A stretch of 64,000 nt of DNA. Source: Bacteroidota bacterium. GTDB taxonomy: Bacteria > Bacteroidota > Bacteroidia > Flavobacteriales > Flavobacteriaceae. Both the position numbers and the translations under genes were made by a program. The stretch covers positions 1-64,000 of the forward strand of contig JAGXRT010000064.1 in the NCBI GenBank assembly GCA_018335575.1, written 5' to 3'. Positions 32,908 through 42,193 of the stretch are shown in pieces. Positions within the stretch are counted from its first letter, which is position 1, and each line of letters starts with the position of its first letter. The notes below the pieces were generated by a model, which searched no databases, was not told where the DNA came from, and saw only the letters and a program-made list of their open reading frames with translations.

Positions 32908-33906
32908 ATGAATCAACTGATTGACAAACACGGCAGAACCATTAACTACTTGCGCATGGCGGTAACTGATCGTTGCAATTTGCGTTGCCAGTACTGTATG
33001 CCTGCTACAGGCAACGACTTTGTAGAACGTAAACAACTGCTTAGTTATAAAGAAATGTACCGCATAACACGTGTATTGTCCGATCTGGGAATCACCAAAA
33101 TACGTCTTACCGGTGGTGAGCCTTTTGTGCGGACCGACTTTATAAATTTTTTACAGATGCTATCGTTCAATGATAAGCTTGAAGAAATCAATATTACTAC
33201 CAACGGCGTATTACTTTATAAATACTTGCCCGAATTGGAAAATCTGGGTAAAATAAAACACATTAACCTAAGTTTAGATACCTTAAAAGCAGATAAATTC
33301 AGGACAATTACCCGTATGGATGTATTTGACCGTGTAATGCAGAGTTTTGATTACCTTAAAAATTCGAATCAGCTTAAATTAAAAGTAAATTTCGTAGTGC
33401 AGTCGGGTATCAATACTGATGAAATAATTGATTTTATTGAACTTACTAAAGACAAAGCCATATCGGTGCGTTTTATTGAAGAAATGCCGTTTAATGGGGT
33501 GGGCTTAAAAGATTATAAGCAAACCTGGGATTATGAAACCATTTTAAATCATATTAATAAACATTATCAAGAAATCACTCCCTTGGTTTCTAAAAAATCT
33601 TCAACTTCAGTAAATTTCAGCCTTCCTTCTTATAAAGGAAGCTTTGGAATTATTCCAGCTTTTACACGTACTATTTGCCATGATTGTAACAGGATTCGCA
33701 TTACATCAACCGGAAATTTTAAAAACTGTCTTTTTGATGAAGGAGTCTTTAGTGTACGCGACTTTTTAAGAAAAGGCGTGTCTGATAATGATTTAAAAGA
33801 ACTTTTTATCAAAACAGTTCATCAAAAACCTGCAAACGGATTCATTGCCGAACAAAGCAGAGCAAACAAAAATATTTCTGAAAGCATGTCTAATATTGGC
33901 GGTTAA
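32908..33906 (+). CDS. moaA: GTP 3',8-cyclase
   Basis: A 332-residue radical SAM enzyme making 3',8-cyclo-dihydro-GTP in the first step of molybdenum cofactor synthesis. The SAM cluster motif is DRCNLRCQYCMP (C23, C27, C30), followed by TGGEPFVR. The C-terminal substrate cluster ligands lie in CHDCNRIRITSTGNFKNCLF, and the chain ends in Gly-Gly, which is needed in MoaA. First gene of moaA-moeA-moaC-mobA-moeB. G+C content falls within this gene from the richer DNA on its left to the AT-rich DNA on its right. Confidence 0.95.
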   Translation: MNQLIDKHGRTINYLRMAVTDRCNLRCQYCMPATGNDFVERKQLLSYKEMYRITRVLSDLGITKIRLTGGEPFVRTDFINFLQMLSFNDKLEEINITTNGVLLYKYLPELENLGKIKHINLSLDTLKADKFRTITRMDVFDRVMQSFDYLKNSNQLKLKVNFVVQSGINTDEIIDFIELTKDKAISVRFIEEMPFNGVGLKDYKQTWDYETILNHINKHYQEITPLVSKKSSTSVNFSLPSYKGSFGIIPAFTRTICHDCNRIRITSTGNFKNCLFDEGVFSVRDFLRKGVSDNDLKELFIKTVHQKPANGFIAEQSRANKNISESMSNIGG

Positions 33907-33918
33907 AAGTAGTATACT

Positions 33919-35115
33919 ATGAGTTTAATAAGTGTAGAGAAAGCCACAGCAATTGTACTTGAAAACACCCTTAATTTTGGAAAGGAAACTGTAGATTTAA
34001 AAGAGGCTAACAACAGAATTTTAAAAGAAGCTGTATATGCTGACCGTGATTTTCCGCCTTTTGACCGTGTTAGCATGGACGGCATTGCAATAGTAACCGA
34101 CACATTTAAACAAGGCCAACGGGCTTTTACTGTTGAAAACATTCAAGCTGCTGGAAGCAAACAGCTTTCATTAATAAACCCAGCAAACTGTATAGAAGTT
34201 ATGACCGGTGCCATTTTACCTTTAAATACCGATGCAGTTATACCCTATGAATACGTGGAAATAGAAAACGGTATTGCTACAGTTACTATAAAGCAATTAA
34301 CCTATTTTAAAAATATTCACCCCAAAGGATTTGACCATCAAAATGGAACTTTGCTAATTGATGAAAATACCCTTATTACACCAGCAGAAATTGGCGTATT
34401 GGCTTCGGTTGGAAAAGCATCCGTTGTTGTAGCAAAGCAACCCAGAATTGCCATTGTGGCAACTGGTGATGAATTGGTGGATGTTGATAAGATTCCGGTC
34501 GATTACCAAATTAGAAAGAGCAATGTGTATACTGTTTTAGGCTTATTAAACTCGCTTCGTTTAACCGCTGAGATTTTCCATTTAAAGGACCAGCAAGAAT
34601 TGCTGAGAAATGAAATTAGCAAGTTGTTAAACACTTTTGATGTTTTAATTTTTAGCGGCGGTGTAAGTAAAGGGAAATTTGATTTATTACCTGAAGTATT
34701 CAATCAATTAGGAGTTCAAAAAGTGTTTCACCGTGTACAACAAAGACCCGGTAAACCGTTTTGGTTTGGTAGAAAAAATTCAAAATTGGTTTTTGCTTTT
34801 CCTGGGAATCCCGTGGCAACTTTTTTAAACTTTTTAAAATACTTTAAACCCTGGTATTTAAAATCGGTTGGACTTCCATTTAACATTGTTAATTTTGCTA
34901 TTTTAGATGATGATTTTGAGTTTACGCCTAATTTAACGTATTTCCTACAGGTTAAAGTGAACAATAGTGAAGGGCAGTTAATTGCAAAACCAATCGCAGG
35001 AAAAGGTTCTGCCGATTTAGTAAACCTGCTTTATGCAGATGGTTTTATAGAATTATCTGCATCAAAATCTGTATTTAAAAAAGGCGAAGTATTGCCCTAT
35101 ATTTCATTTAGATAA
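33919..35115 (+). CDS. moeA: Molybdopterin molybdotransferase
   Basis: A 398-residue cytosolic enzyme that inserts molybdate into adenylated molybdopterin. Signatures: DRDFPPFDRVSMDGIA (about 38-53), the MoCF-binding part with VATGDELV, FSGGVSKGKFD, HRVQQRPGKPFWFG and FAFPGNPVATF. The four-domain MoeA layout is complete. Second gene of the operon, 12 bp after moaA. Confidence 0.95.
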   Translation: MSLISVEKATAIVLENTLNFGKETVDLKEANNRILKEAVYADRDFPPFDRVSMDGIAIVTDTFKQGQRAFTVENIQAAGSKQLSLINPANCIEVMTGAILPLNTDAVIPYEYVEIENGIATVTIKQLTYFKNIHPKGFDHQNGTLLIDENTLITPAEIGVLASVGKASVVVAKQPRIAIVATGDELVDVDKIPVDYQIRKSNVYTVLGLLNSLRLTAEIFHLKDQQELLRNEISKLLNTFDVLIFSGGVSKGKFDLLPEVFNQLGVQKVFHRVQQRPGKPFWFGRKNSKLVFAFPGNPVATFLNFLKYFKPWYLKSVGLPFNIVNFAILDDDFEFTPNLTYFLQVKVNNSEGQLIAKPIAGKGSADLVNLLYADGFIELSASKSVFKKGEVLPYISFR

Positions 35116-35126
35116 CTAACCACATT

Positions 35127-35633
35127 ATGGAGTTTACACATCTCAATAAAAATCAACAACCAACCATGGTAAATGTTGGTGACAAAAAAATAACAACCCG
35201 AACAGCTATTGCAAAAGCCACCATGCAGCTAGGTGAAGAACTTATCACTTTATTTGAAAATAATGAGTTGATAACTAAAAAAGGAGCTGTCTTTCAAACC
35301 GCCATCATTGCTGGTATTCAGGCAGTTAAAAAAACACATGAATTAATACCAATGTGCCATCCGTTATTAATTGATGGGGTAGCAATTGATATTCAATTGC
35401 TAAACAAAACAGATATAGAAATTTACTGTGAGGTAAGCATGGAAGGCAAAACCGGTGTAGAGATGGAAGCTTTAACAGGTGTATCTGTAGCTGCCTTAAC
35501 AGTTTATGATATGTGTAAATCTGTTTCAAAAGCAATCGTTATTAAAGAAATTTTGTTGGTAGAAAAAACTGGAGGAAAATCGGATTATAAGATGAAATAT
35601 CAAACAAATGACAAAACACCAAAAACACACTAA
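35127..35633 (+). CDS. moaC: Cyclic pyranopterin monophosphate synthase
   Basis: A 168-residue enzyme converting the MoaA product to cyclic pyranopterin monophosphate. Motifs: MVNVGDKKITTRTAIAKA (14-31), IPMCHPLLIDGVAID (about 76-90) with the conserved His of the MCHPL segment, and GVEMEALTGVSVAALTVYDMCKS. Full length. Its 3' end overlaps the next gene by 26 bp. Confidence 0.95.
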   Translation: MEFTHLNKNQQPTMVNVGDKKITTRTAIAKATMQLGEELITLFENNELITKKGAVFQTAIIAGIQAVKKTHELIPMCHPLLIDGVAIDIQLLNKTDIEIYCEVSMEGKTGVEMEALTGVSVAALTVYDMCKSVSKAIVIKEILLVEKTGGKSDYKMKYQTNDKTPKTH

Positions 35634-36726
35634 ATTACCGCTAAGAACTATGGGGACATTTGCTCCAAATGAAATAGCTATTTTAGGCAGTACATGTGGT
35701 ACAATAACAGATTTTGTCACTAACTTAGCATCTTTCCTAAAGCCATTATCATTGACTTATGTAGATGCGTCACATCATGCATTAACCGAAAAACCTAATA
35801 TAAATTACCTTACTTTTAATGCCAATCAAACCATAACTATTCAAAAAGATATTCAAGATAATAAATTTGCCAATTATCCACTTTTTCAAAACAGTGATAT
35901 TTGCTTTATCAATGGAAATCATTACCAAGGAACCCATCAAATTGTTATTATTGACAAGGAAAAAGAAGCATCACTTAAGAAAAGAATTAATCAACTAACC
36001 GATGTTATATGTTTTGTGTTAAAAGATAAAAATACTCCTGTATTTGAATATTTAAAAGATGTAATTGAAACTGTTGAAACAATTCCGGTTTATACCCTAG
36101 ATGAAATAGAAAAAACAGCAAAAACGGTTAACGATTTATATATTAGAAAAGAACCCCAATTACATGGTCTGGTGTTAATTGGCGGTAAAAGTGAACGCAT
36201 GGGAAGTGACAAAAGCTTGTTACAGTACTACGGAATTGCACAACGCGATTATTTAATTAAGTTGCTTTCAACCATTGTAAATGGTAGCGTTTATGTATCG
36301 AGCAGAAAAGAACAAGACGCTGATTTTGAAAATATTATTACAGATACTTTTATCGGTCTTGGACCCTTAGGAGGTATTTGCTCTGCCTTTATGCAACACC
36401 CAAACAATGCCTTTTTAGTAGTTGCAACTGACTTACCTTTTGTTAATAAAGAAACCTTGGAATTGTTAATTAGCAAAAGAAATCCGTCAAAAATTGCCAC
36501 CACATTTATAGGTAAAAATAATCCGTTTCCTGAACCCTTAATAACTATTTGGGAACCAAAAGCCTACCCGGTTTTATTAAATTACATAAGCTTGGGCTAT
36601 TCATGTCCTAGAAAAGTATTGATTAATTCGGATGTTGAATTGATTACTATAGACGAGAAGTATATTAAAAACATAAACACTCCGGCAGAGTTTAAAGAAG
36701 CTAAGAATCAACTTAACCAAAAATAA
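35608..36726 (+). CDS. MobA-like molybdenum cofactor guanylyltransferase with extra N-terminal domain
   Basis: A 372-residue protein. The C-terminal half (about 185-372) is a MobA-type nucleotidyltransferase: LVLIGGKSERMGSDKSLLQYYG, TDTFIGLGPLGGI and VVATDLPFVN. The N-terminal half (about 20-180) begins EIAILGSTCGTITDFVTNL and resembles a MobB-like P-loop NTPase fold, but the Walker A lysine is absent. MobB normally binds GTP and assists MobA, so this looks like a degenerate MobB-MobA fusion (inference). The ATG chosen overlaps moaC by 26 bp; an ATG at 35650 would avoid the overlap, but the KHQKHTKL start seems usual in flavobacterial relatives. Confidence 0.82.
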   Translation: MTKHQKHTKLPLRTMGTFAPNEIAILGSTCGTITDFVTNLASFLKPLSLTYVDASHHALTEKPNINYLTFNANQTITIQKDIQDNKFANYPLFQNSDICFINGNHYQGTHQIVIIDKEKEASLKKRINQLTDVICFVLKDKNTPVFEYLKDVIETVETIPVYTLDEIEKTAKTVNDLYIRKEPQLHGLVLIGGKSERMGSDKSLLQYYGIAQRDYLIKLLSTIVNGSVYVSSRKEQDADFENIITDTFIGLGPLGGICSAFMQHPNNAFLVVATDLPFVNKETLELLISKRNPSKIATTFIGKNNPFPEPLITIWEPKAYPVLLNYISLGYSCPRKVLINSDVELITIDEKYIKNINTPAEFKEAKNQLNQK

Positions 36727-36728
36727 AC

Positions 36729-37829
36729 ATGAATCAACCATCGTTTAGCGAACTATACGAGCGCCAAATAAGCCTTAAAGAAATAGGCGAATTCGGTCAG
36801 CATTTGTTACAAAATAGCAGTATTGTTGTAGTTGGATGCGGTGGATTGGGAAGTATGGTTGCTGTTAAGTTAGCGGCCAGTGGCATAGGTACTATTCATT
36901 TGGTAGATTATGATGTGGTATCGATATCCAATTTACACAGACAAGTTTTTTATACGCTGGAAGATGTTGGTAAAAGCAAAGTTAATTGCTTAAAAAAATA
37001 TATCAACAAGATTACTCCGTTTGTAAAAATTATTGAACATCAATTAATGGTATCAAAAAATAATATTAACGAAGTATTACAACATGCAGAACTAATTGTA
37101 GATTGTACCGATGATTTATATATTAAATACCTGATAAATGATGCCTGCGTTATGAGTCAAAAAACATTGATATACGGATCATTGCATAAATTTGACGGAT
37201 ATATTGCCACGTTTAATCACCTTTTAGCAGATGGTAGTAGAACTGCCAATTTAAGAGATGCATTTCCTGAAATTCCAGAAAAATTACCACCTTCCTGCGC
37301 TGAAGTAGGAACACTCAATACCATTGTAGGCATAATCGCTTTATATCAAGCCAATGAAGTTTTAAAATTAGTTTTAAAAAAAGGCAGTTTATTTACTGAT
37401 AAACTTTTTATCTACAATAGCTTGTACAATACTTTTCAAACAATACAACTTCAAAAAAAAGTTACTGAAACCAAAATTAAAGCTGATTTTGAGCAGGCAG
37501 ATTACAGTTCAAAATCATGTGAAAGCAAGTTAGACATAGAATCATTATCAGTAAATGAATTCTTAGAAAAGTTAAAAAATGATAATGTAACAGTACTTTC
37601 ATTTGGAGGTAAATTACCTAAAAACAGACATAGCGACAAGGTAATACGATTGCCATATTTGAGTTTTGATCCGTTTAACATGCCAATAAAACATACACAT
37701 GAGTACATTATAGTGTGTGAAAGAGGCACTTTGAGTTATGATGCCGGATTAGCGCTTAAAGAAGCACATCCAACGTTAAAAATATATAACCTTACTAACG
37801 GACTTCAAGCTTTAACTAATTTGTTTTAA
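36729..37829 (+). CDS. MoeB/ThiF-type adenylyltransferase with C-terminal rhodanese-like domain
   Basis: A 366-residue E1-like enzyme that should adenylate the C-terminus of MoaD (or ThiS). The Rossmann motif VVVGCGGLGSMVAVKLAASG (about 33-52), DYDVVSISNLHRQVFY and PPSCAEVGTLNTIVGIIA (conserved Cys) are present. The paired CxxC zinc ligands common in MoeB are not seen. From about 275 a rhodanese-like domain follows, with the persulfide-type loop VCERGTLS (about 336-343), suggesting sulfur handling in the same chain. Two bp after the MobA-like gene. No moaD or moaE is present in the window. Confidence 0.87.
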   Translation: MNQPSFSELYERQISLKEIGEFGQHLLQNSSIVVVGCGGLGSMVAVKLAASGIGTIHLVDYDVVSISNLHRQVFYTLEDVGKSKVNCLKKYINKITPFVKIIEHQLMVSKNNINEVLQHAELIVDCTDDLYIKYLINDACVMSQKTLIYGSLHKFDGYIATFNHLLADGSRTANLRDAFPEIPEKLPPSCAEVGTLNTIVGIIALYQANEVLKLVLKKGSLFTDKLFIYNSLYNTFQTIQLQKKVTETKIKADFEQADYSSKSCESKLDIESLSVNEFLEKLKNDNVTVLSFGGKLPKNRHSDKVIRLPYLSFDPFNMPIKHTHEYIIVCERGTLSYDAGLALKEAHPTLKIYNLTNGLQALTNLF

Positions 37830-37830
37830 T

Positions 37831-38355
37831 ATGATCGAATTAACTAAAAATCAGCAACGAGTAAAAAAACTAATAACCCTAATTTCAATTGCGGTTCCAT
37901 TAGTAATTGTAGCCTTGTTTCAAGTTAAATTTGAGGGCAATTTTTCGTACTTACCTCATATATATGCCGTAATAAATGCCTTTACAGCACTAGTATTAAT
38001 ACTGGCAGTTTATTTTATTAAAAAAGGCAACAGGGCTAAACATGAGTTGTTGGTAAAAGTTGCTTTTCTCTTATCACTTACATTTTTAGTGATGTACATC
38101 TTATACCATGCCACTACCGAAGAAACTAAATTTGGAGGTGAAGGAATTCTCCGATATGTATATTTCTTTTTGTTAATTACCCACATTATCACATCCATCA
38201 TTTTAATTCCATTGGTGTTGCACACCTACTTTAGAGCTTTTATAAATGACCTTGAAGGACACAAAAAAATAGCCCCCATTACCTTTATGTTATGGGAGTA
38301 TGTTGCCATAACAGGTGTACTAGTATATTTAATGATTTCGCCTTATTACCAATAA
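37831..38355 (+). CDS. DUF420 membrane protein
   Basis: A 174-residue protein with five predicted membrane helices. Conserved His in the helices (LPHIYAVINA, YILYHATTEETKFGGEG, HIITSIILIPLVLHTYFRAF) match DUF420, a family commonly encoded with cytochrome oxidase and thought to assist its assembly (CtaM-like). It starts 1 bp after the MoeB-like gene, so it is co-transcribed with the molybdenum operon here, though its function points to the oxidase genes that follow. Confidence 0.85.
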   Translation: MIELTKNQQRVKKLITLISIAVPLVIVALFQVKFEGNFSYLPHIYAVINAFTALVLILAVYFIKKGNRAKHELLVKVAFLLSLTFLVMYILYHATTEETKFGGEGILRYVYFFLLITHIITSIILIPLVLHTYFRAFINDLEGHKKIAPITFMLWEYVAITGVLVYLMISPYYQ

Positions 38356-38491
38356 GTATTCAGAACTTGCTGACTTTTTTTATAGACTTATTAATTCTTA
38401 TTATAAATACATAAGTAATATTTATAAATTAATCATTTTAGACTTACCTCATTTGTATACATTGTGACAGAATTCGAATTCAATTATACAA

Positions 38492-39388
38492 ATGCATAAC
38501 ACAACTCTTCAAAGCACATTTATACAGCTATTTATTGCCAAAATTTCTGATTATTTACAACTGGTTAAAGTACGCTTAACGATGTCAGTGGTTTTTTCTG
38601 CTGGTATTGGATACGTTTTAGCATCGGACATAATCAATATTTTTAATTTCAGTCTATTACTTTTAGGCGGATTTTTCACCACAGGTGCTGCCAACGGATT
38701 AAATCAAATATTTGAAAAAGATTTAGATAAATTAATGACTCGTACAGGCAACAGACCGGTGGCTTCGGGCAGATTGTCTGTTTTAGAAGCGTATGCGGTG
38801 TCATTAATTCTTGGACTTGTAGGAGCTTTTATTCTGAACTATTTCTTTAATTTTCTTGCTTCAATGATTGGTGTAATATCAATTATTATTTATGCTTTTA
38901 TCTATACCCCTCTAAAACAACACTCAAGAATTGCTGTTTTTGCAGGCGCAATTGCAGGTGCTATGCCTCCGGTTATAGGTTATGTAGCTATTACGGGCAC
39001 ATTAGACTTTTGGTGTTTATTATTATTTACCCTTCAGTTTATTTGGCAGTTTCCGCATTTTTGGGCTATTGCCTGGATGTTAGACGATGATTACAAAAAA
39101 GCCAATTTTAGACTGTTACCATCAATTAAAGGAAGAACTCAATTTAGCGCAACCATTACATTTATCATTACAAGTTTATTAATACCATTAGTGGTATTTT
39201 TTTATGTAAACAATAACATAGGCTGGTTGGTTGGATTACTTATGATGGTACTTACACTTAACTTTACGTTTCAATCATACCAATTACACAAGGACTTAAG
39301 TTTAAAAAGTGCCAAGAAATTAATGTTTGGATCATTTTATTACCTGCCACTTGTACAACTATTGCTGATACTTTCTAAATACCTTTAA
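38492..39388 (+). CDS. ctaB: Protoheme IX farnesyltransferase (heme O synthase)
   Basis: A 298-residue UbiA-superfamily membrane enzyme that transfers farnesyl diphosphate to heme B. The prenyl-diphosphate motif NGLNQIFEKDLDKLMTRTGN (about 68-87) and YTPLKQHSRIAVFAGAIAGAMPPVIGY (about 132-158) are diagnostic; nine helices predicted. First gene of the cytochrome oxidase operon. The upstream 136 bp are AT-rich with no clear promoter match beyond TATACATTG near 38458. Confidence 0.94.
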   Translation: MHNTTLQSTFIQLFIAKISDYLQLVKVRLTMSVVFSAGIGYVLASDIINIFNFSLLLLGGFFTTGAANGLNQIFEKDLDKLMTRTGNRPVASGRLSVLEAYAVSLILGLVGAFILNYFFNFLASMIGVISIIIYAFIYTPLKQHSRIAVFAGAIAGAMPPVIGYVAITGTLDFWCLLLFTLQFIWQFPHFWAIAWMLDDDYKKANFRLLPSIKGRTQFSATITFIITSLLIPLVVFFYVNNNIGWLVGLLMMVLTLNFTFQSYQLHKDLSLKSAKKLMFGSFYYLPLVQLLLILSKYL

Positions 39389-39419
39389 TTACTAATTATA
39401 GATAAATCAAACTAATTAT

Positions 39420-40394
39420 ATGTTACTACTCTCAGCGTTTGCGTTTATATTAATTCTTTTCTTGGTTACTTTTATTTATTTAAAAGGGGGTGAATTTAAA
39501 GAAATGTTTAAAGTAGATCCCGATGATTTAACTTTTAATGAACAAGAAAACAAAACTCAAGGATGGCTTTTTGCAGCTTTTGGTATTGCTTTTTTCTTAT
39601 TTATAGTTTTTTTGATGCTAAAATGGGGTGGTTCTATACTACCCGAAGCTGCATCGGTTCATGGAGAAGAATACGATTCATTAATGCTAATTACAGGAAT
39701 AATAATTGTAACAGTGTTTATTATAACGCATGTGTTGTTATTCCTTTTTGTTTATAAGTATGCTTTTAACAAAAACAGAAAACCAGCATTTTTTACGCAC
39801 AACCTAAAGCTAGAAATACTATGGACAGCTTTGCCTTCAATGGTATTGGTCTTGTTAATTTCTGTCGGATTATACAATTGGAATTCTATTATGAAACCTT
39901 TAGGAGATAAAGATGATAAAGTTTTAATTGAATTATATGCTAAACAATTTGATTGGACAGCGCGTTATGCCGGAGCTGATGGTAAATTAGGTCGCGCCTC
40001 TGTTCATTTAATTAATGGAGGAAATTTTTTAGGAATAGACACCACGGATGTCGTTGCGTTTGATGATAAAATTGTGAAAAACGAATTTCATATTCCGGTT
40101 AATAAACCCGTGCAATTTGTGTTTAGAGCTCAAGATGTTATGCACAGTGCCTTTATGCCTCACTTTAGAGCACAAATGAATTGCGTTCCGGGACTAAAAA
40201 CCCAATTCAATTTTACACCAAAATACACCACACAAGAAATGCGCAGAATAACAAAAAATCCAGATTTTGATTATATGTTACTGTGTAATAAAATATGTGG
40301 AACCGCCCACTTTGCAATGAAAATGAAGATTGTTGTTGAAAGCGAAGAAGATTTTAATACATGGTTAGCAAGCAATCAATCATTTAAACAATAA
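39420..40394 (+). CDS. Cytochrome c oxidase subunit II
   Basis: A 324-residue membrane-anchored subunit. Three hydrophobic segments occur in the first 160 residues (one more than the usual two), then a periplasmic cupredoxin domain with the binuclear CuA ligands: the early His in DVMHSAFMPHFRAQMN and the loop CNKICGTAHFAM (C-x3-C-G-x2-H-x2-M). The WTARYAGADG segment replaces the usual aromatic patch. It takes electrons from cytochrome c. No fused heme c domain. Followed by subunit I after 19 bp. Confidence 0.94.
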   Translation: MLLLSAFAFILILFLVTFIYLKGGEFKEMFKVDPDDLTFNEQENKTQGWLFAAFGIAFFLFIVFLMLKWGGSILPEAASVHGEEYDSLMLITGIIIVTVFIITHVLLFLFVYKYAFNKNRKPAFFTHNLKLEILWTALPSMVLVLLISVGLYNWNSIMKPLGDKDDKVLIELYAKQFDWTARYAGADGKLGRASVHLINGGNFLGIDTTDVVAFDDKIVKNEFHIPVNKPVQFVFRAQDVMHSAFMPHFRAQMNCVPGLKTQFNFTPKYTTQEMRRITKNPDFDYMLLCNKICGTAHFAMKMKIVVESEEDFNTWLASNQSFKQ

Positions 40395-40413
40395 CCGAAA
40401 TTAAACAATTAAT

Positions 40414-42183
40414 ATGGATTTAACACATTCATCACATACACATAAAGAAAGTTTTATAACTAAATATATCTTTTCTACCGATCATAAAATGATTGCTAAA
40501 CAGTTTATGATAACCGGTTTTACCATGGGGTTTATTGGCATCATAATGTCTGTTTTATTTAGGTTACAATTAGGTTGGCCAGGAGAAAAATTCTTGATTA
40601 ACGAATTATTATTAGGAAGTTGGGCAAATGGCGGTGTTATCGCTCCTGATAAATACTTAGCGCTTGTAACCATGCATGGAACCATCATGGTTTTCTTTAT
40701 GTTAACAGCAGGGTTGAGTGGTACGTTTAGCAACTTATTAATTCCGCTTCAAATTGGTGCCCGCGACATGGCATCGGGTTTTATGAATATGTTATCGTAC
40801 TGGATATTTTTTGTTTCATGTATTGTAATGCTTGTTTCTTTAGGCGTTGAAGGCGGCGCTGCTTCTGCAGGTTGGACCATTTATCCACCCTTAAGCGCAT
40901 TACCCGAAGCGATTCCTGGTTCTGGGTTAGGAATGACACTTTGGCTAATTTCAATGGCATTATTTATTACTTCCTCATTGATAGGAAGTTTAAATTATAT
41001 TGTTACTATAATAAATTTACGAACCAAAGGCATGACTTTTAGCAGGTTACCACTTACCATTTGGTCATTTTTAGTAACAGCAATTTTAGGTGTATTGTCA
41101 TTTCCTGTGTTATTATCTGCCGTATTGTTATTAGTTTTTGACAGAAGTTTTGGAACAAGCTTTTACCTATCGGATATTTTTATTGGCGGGCAGGCCTTAG
41201 AACGATTTGGCGGAAGCCCGATTTTGTTTGAACATTTATTCTGGTTTTTAGGTCACCCCGAAGTATATATAGTTTTATTACCATCACTCGGTATTACTTC
41301 AGAGATTGTTTCTACCATGTCTAGAAAACCTATTTTTGGGTACAAATTTATGGTGGGATCTATTTTAGCTATCGGTGGATTGTCTTTTATTGTTTGGGGA
41401 CATCACATGTTTGTAACTGGTATGAATCCGTTTTTAGGAGCAGTATTCACAATCACAACCTTATTAATTGCCATTCCATCTGCTATTAAAGTTTTCAATT
41501 ATTTAACAACTTTATGGAGAGGTAATATAATTTTTTCTCCAGCCATGTTGTTTAGTATCGGTTTAATATCAACCTTTATAACGGGTGGTTTAACAGGACT
41601 TATTTTAGGTGATGCTACCTTAGATATCAATGTACACGACACTTACTTTGTTGTGGGTCATTTCCATATTGTTATGGGTCTTTCTGCTGTATTTGGAACT
41701 TTTGCAGGTGTATATCACTGGTTTCCTAAAATGTTTGGCAAAATGATGAATAATACCTGGGGACAAGTACATTTTTGGATTACCATAGTAACCGCTTATG
41801 GCGTATTTTTTCCGATGCATTTCTTAGGATTAGCAGGTGTTCCAAGACGTTATTACACCAACTCATCTTTTCCAATGTTTGACGATTTTATCAACCTAAA
41901 TGAAATTATAAGCATCTTTGCAATTTTGGCATTTTTAGGTCAATTAATATTTTTATTTAACTTCTTATACAGTATTTATAAAGGCAAAAAAGCCAGTCAA
42001 AACCCATGGAACAGTAACACCCTTGAATGGACAACACCTGTAGAACACATTCATGGTAACTGGCCGAATGATATACCAGAAGTTCATCGATGGCCATATG
42101 ATTATAACAAACCTGGTTACGAAGAGTTTATTCCGCAAAACGTTCCTTTGAAAAAAGGTGAAACCGATAGTGGAGCACATTAA
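40414..42183 (+). CDS. Cytochrome c oxidase subunit I
   Basis: A 589-residue catalytic subunit with about 12-14 helices binding the low-spin heme and the heme-CuB centre. Ligands: MHGTIMVFF (heme a His near 89), HPEVY with His281 and the cross-linked Tyr285, GHHMF for CuB, and DTYFVVGHFHIVMG with the two heme His near 410-420. The Glu of the D-channel-type A family (GHPEVYIVLLP) and YSIYKG C-terminus match Bacteroidota aa3 enzymes. It reduces oxygen to water and pumps protons. Confidence 0.95.
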   Translation: MDLTHSSHTHKESFITKYIFSTDHKMIAKQFMITGFTMGFIGIIMSVLFRLQLGWPGEKFLINELLLGSWANGGVIAPDKYLALVTMHGTIMVFFMLTAGLSGTFSNLLIPLQIGARDMASGFMNMLSYWIFFVSCIVMLVSLGVEGGAASAGWTIYPPLSALPEAIPGSGLGMTLWLISMALFITSSLIGSLNYIVTIINLRTKGMTFSRLPLTIWSFLVTAILGVLSFPVLLSAVLLLVFDRSFGTSFYLSDIFIGGQALERFGGSPILFEHLFWFLGHPEVYIVLLPSLGITSEIVSTMSRKPIFGYKFMVGSILAIGGLSFIVWGHHMFVTGMNPFLGAVFTITTLLIAIPSAIKVFNYLTTLWRGNIIFSPAMLFSIGLISTFITGGLTGLILGDATLDINVHDTYFVVGHFHIVMGLSAVFGTFAGVYHWFPKMFGKMMNNTWGQVHFWITIVTAYGVFFPMHFLGLAGVPRRYYTNSSFPMFDDFINLNEIISIFAILAFLGQLIFLFNFLYSIYKGKKASQNPWNSNTLEWTTPVEHIHGNWPNDIPEVHRWPYDYNKPGYEEFIPQNVPLKKGETDSGAH

Positions 42184-42193
42184 TTTTTAAACT

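Noticed and set aside
38362-38382. TCAG-loop-CTGA hairpin with T-run after DUF420 gene as a terminator
   Set aside because: Four-bp stem is too short to support a call.
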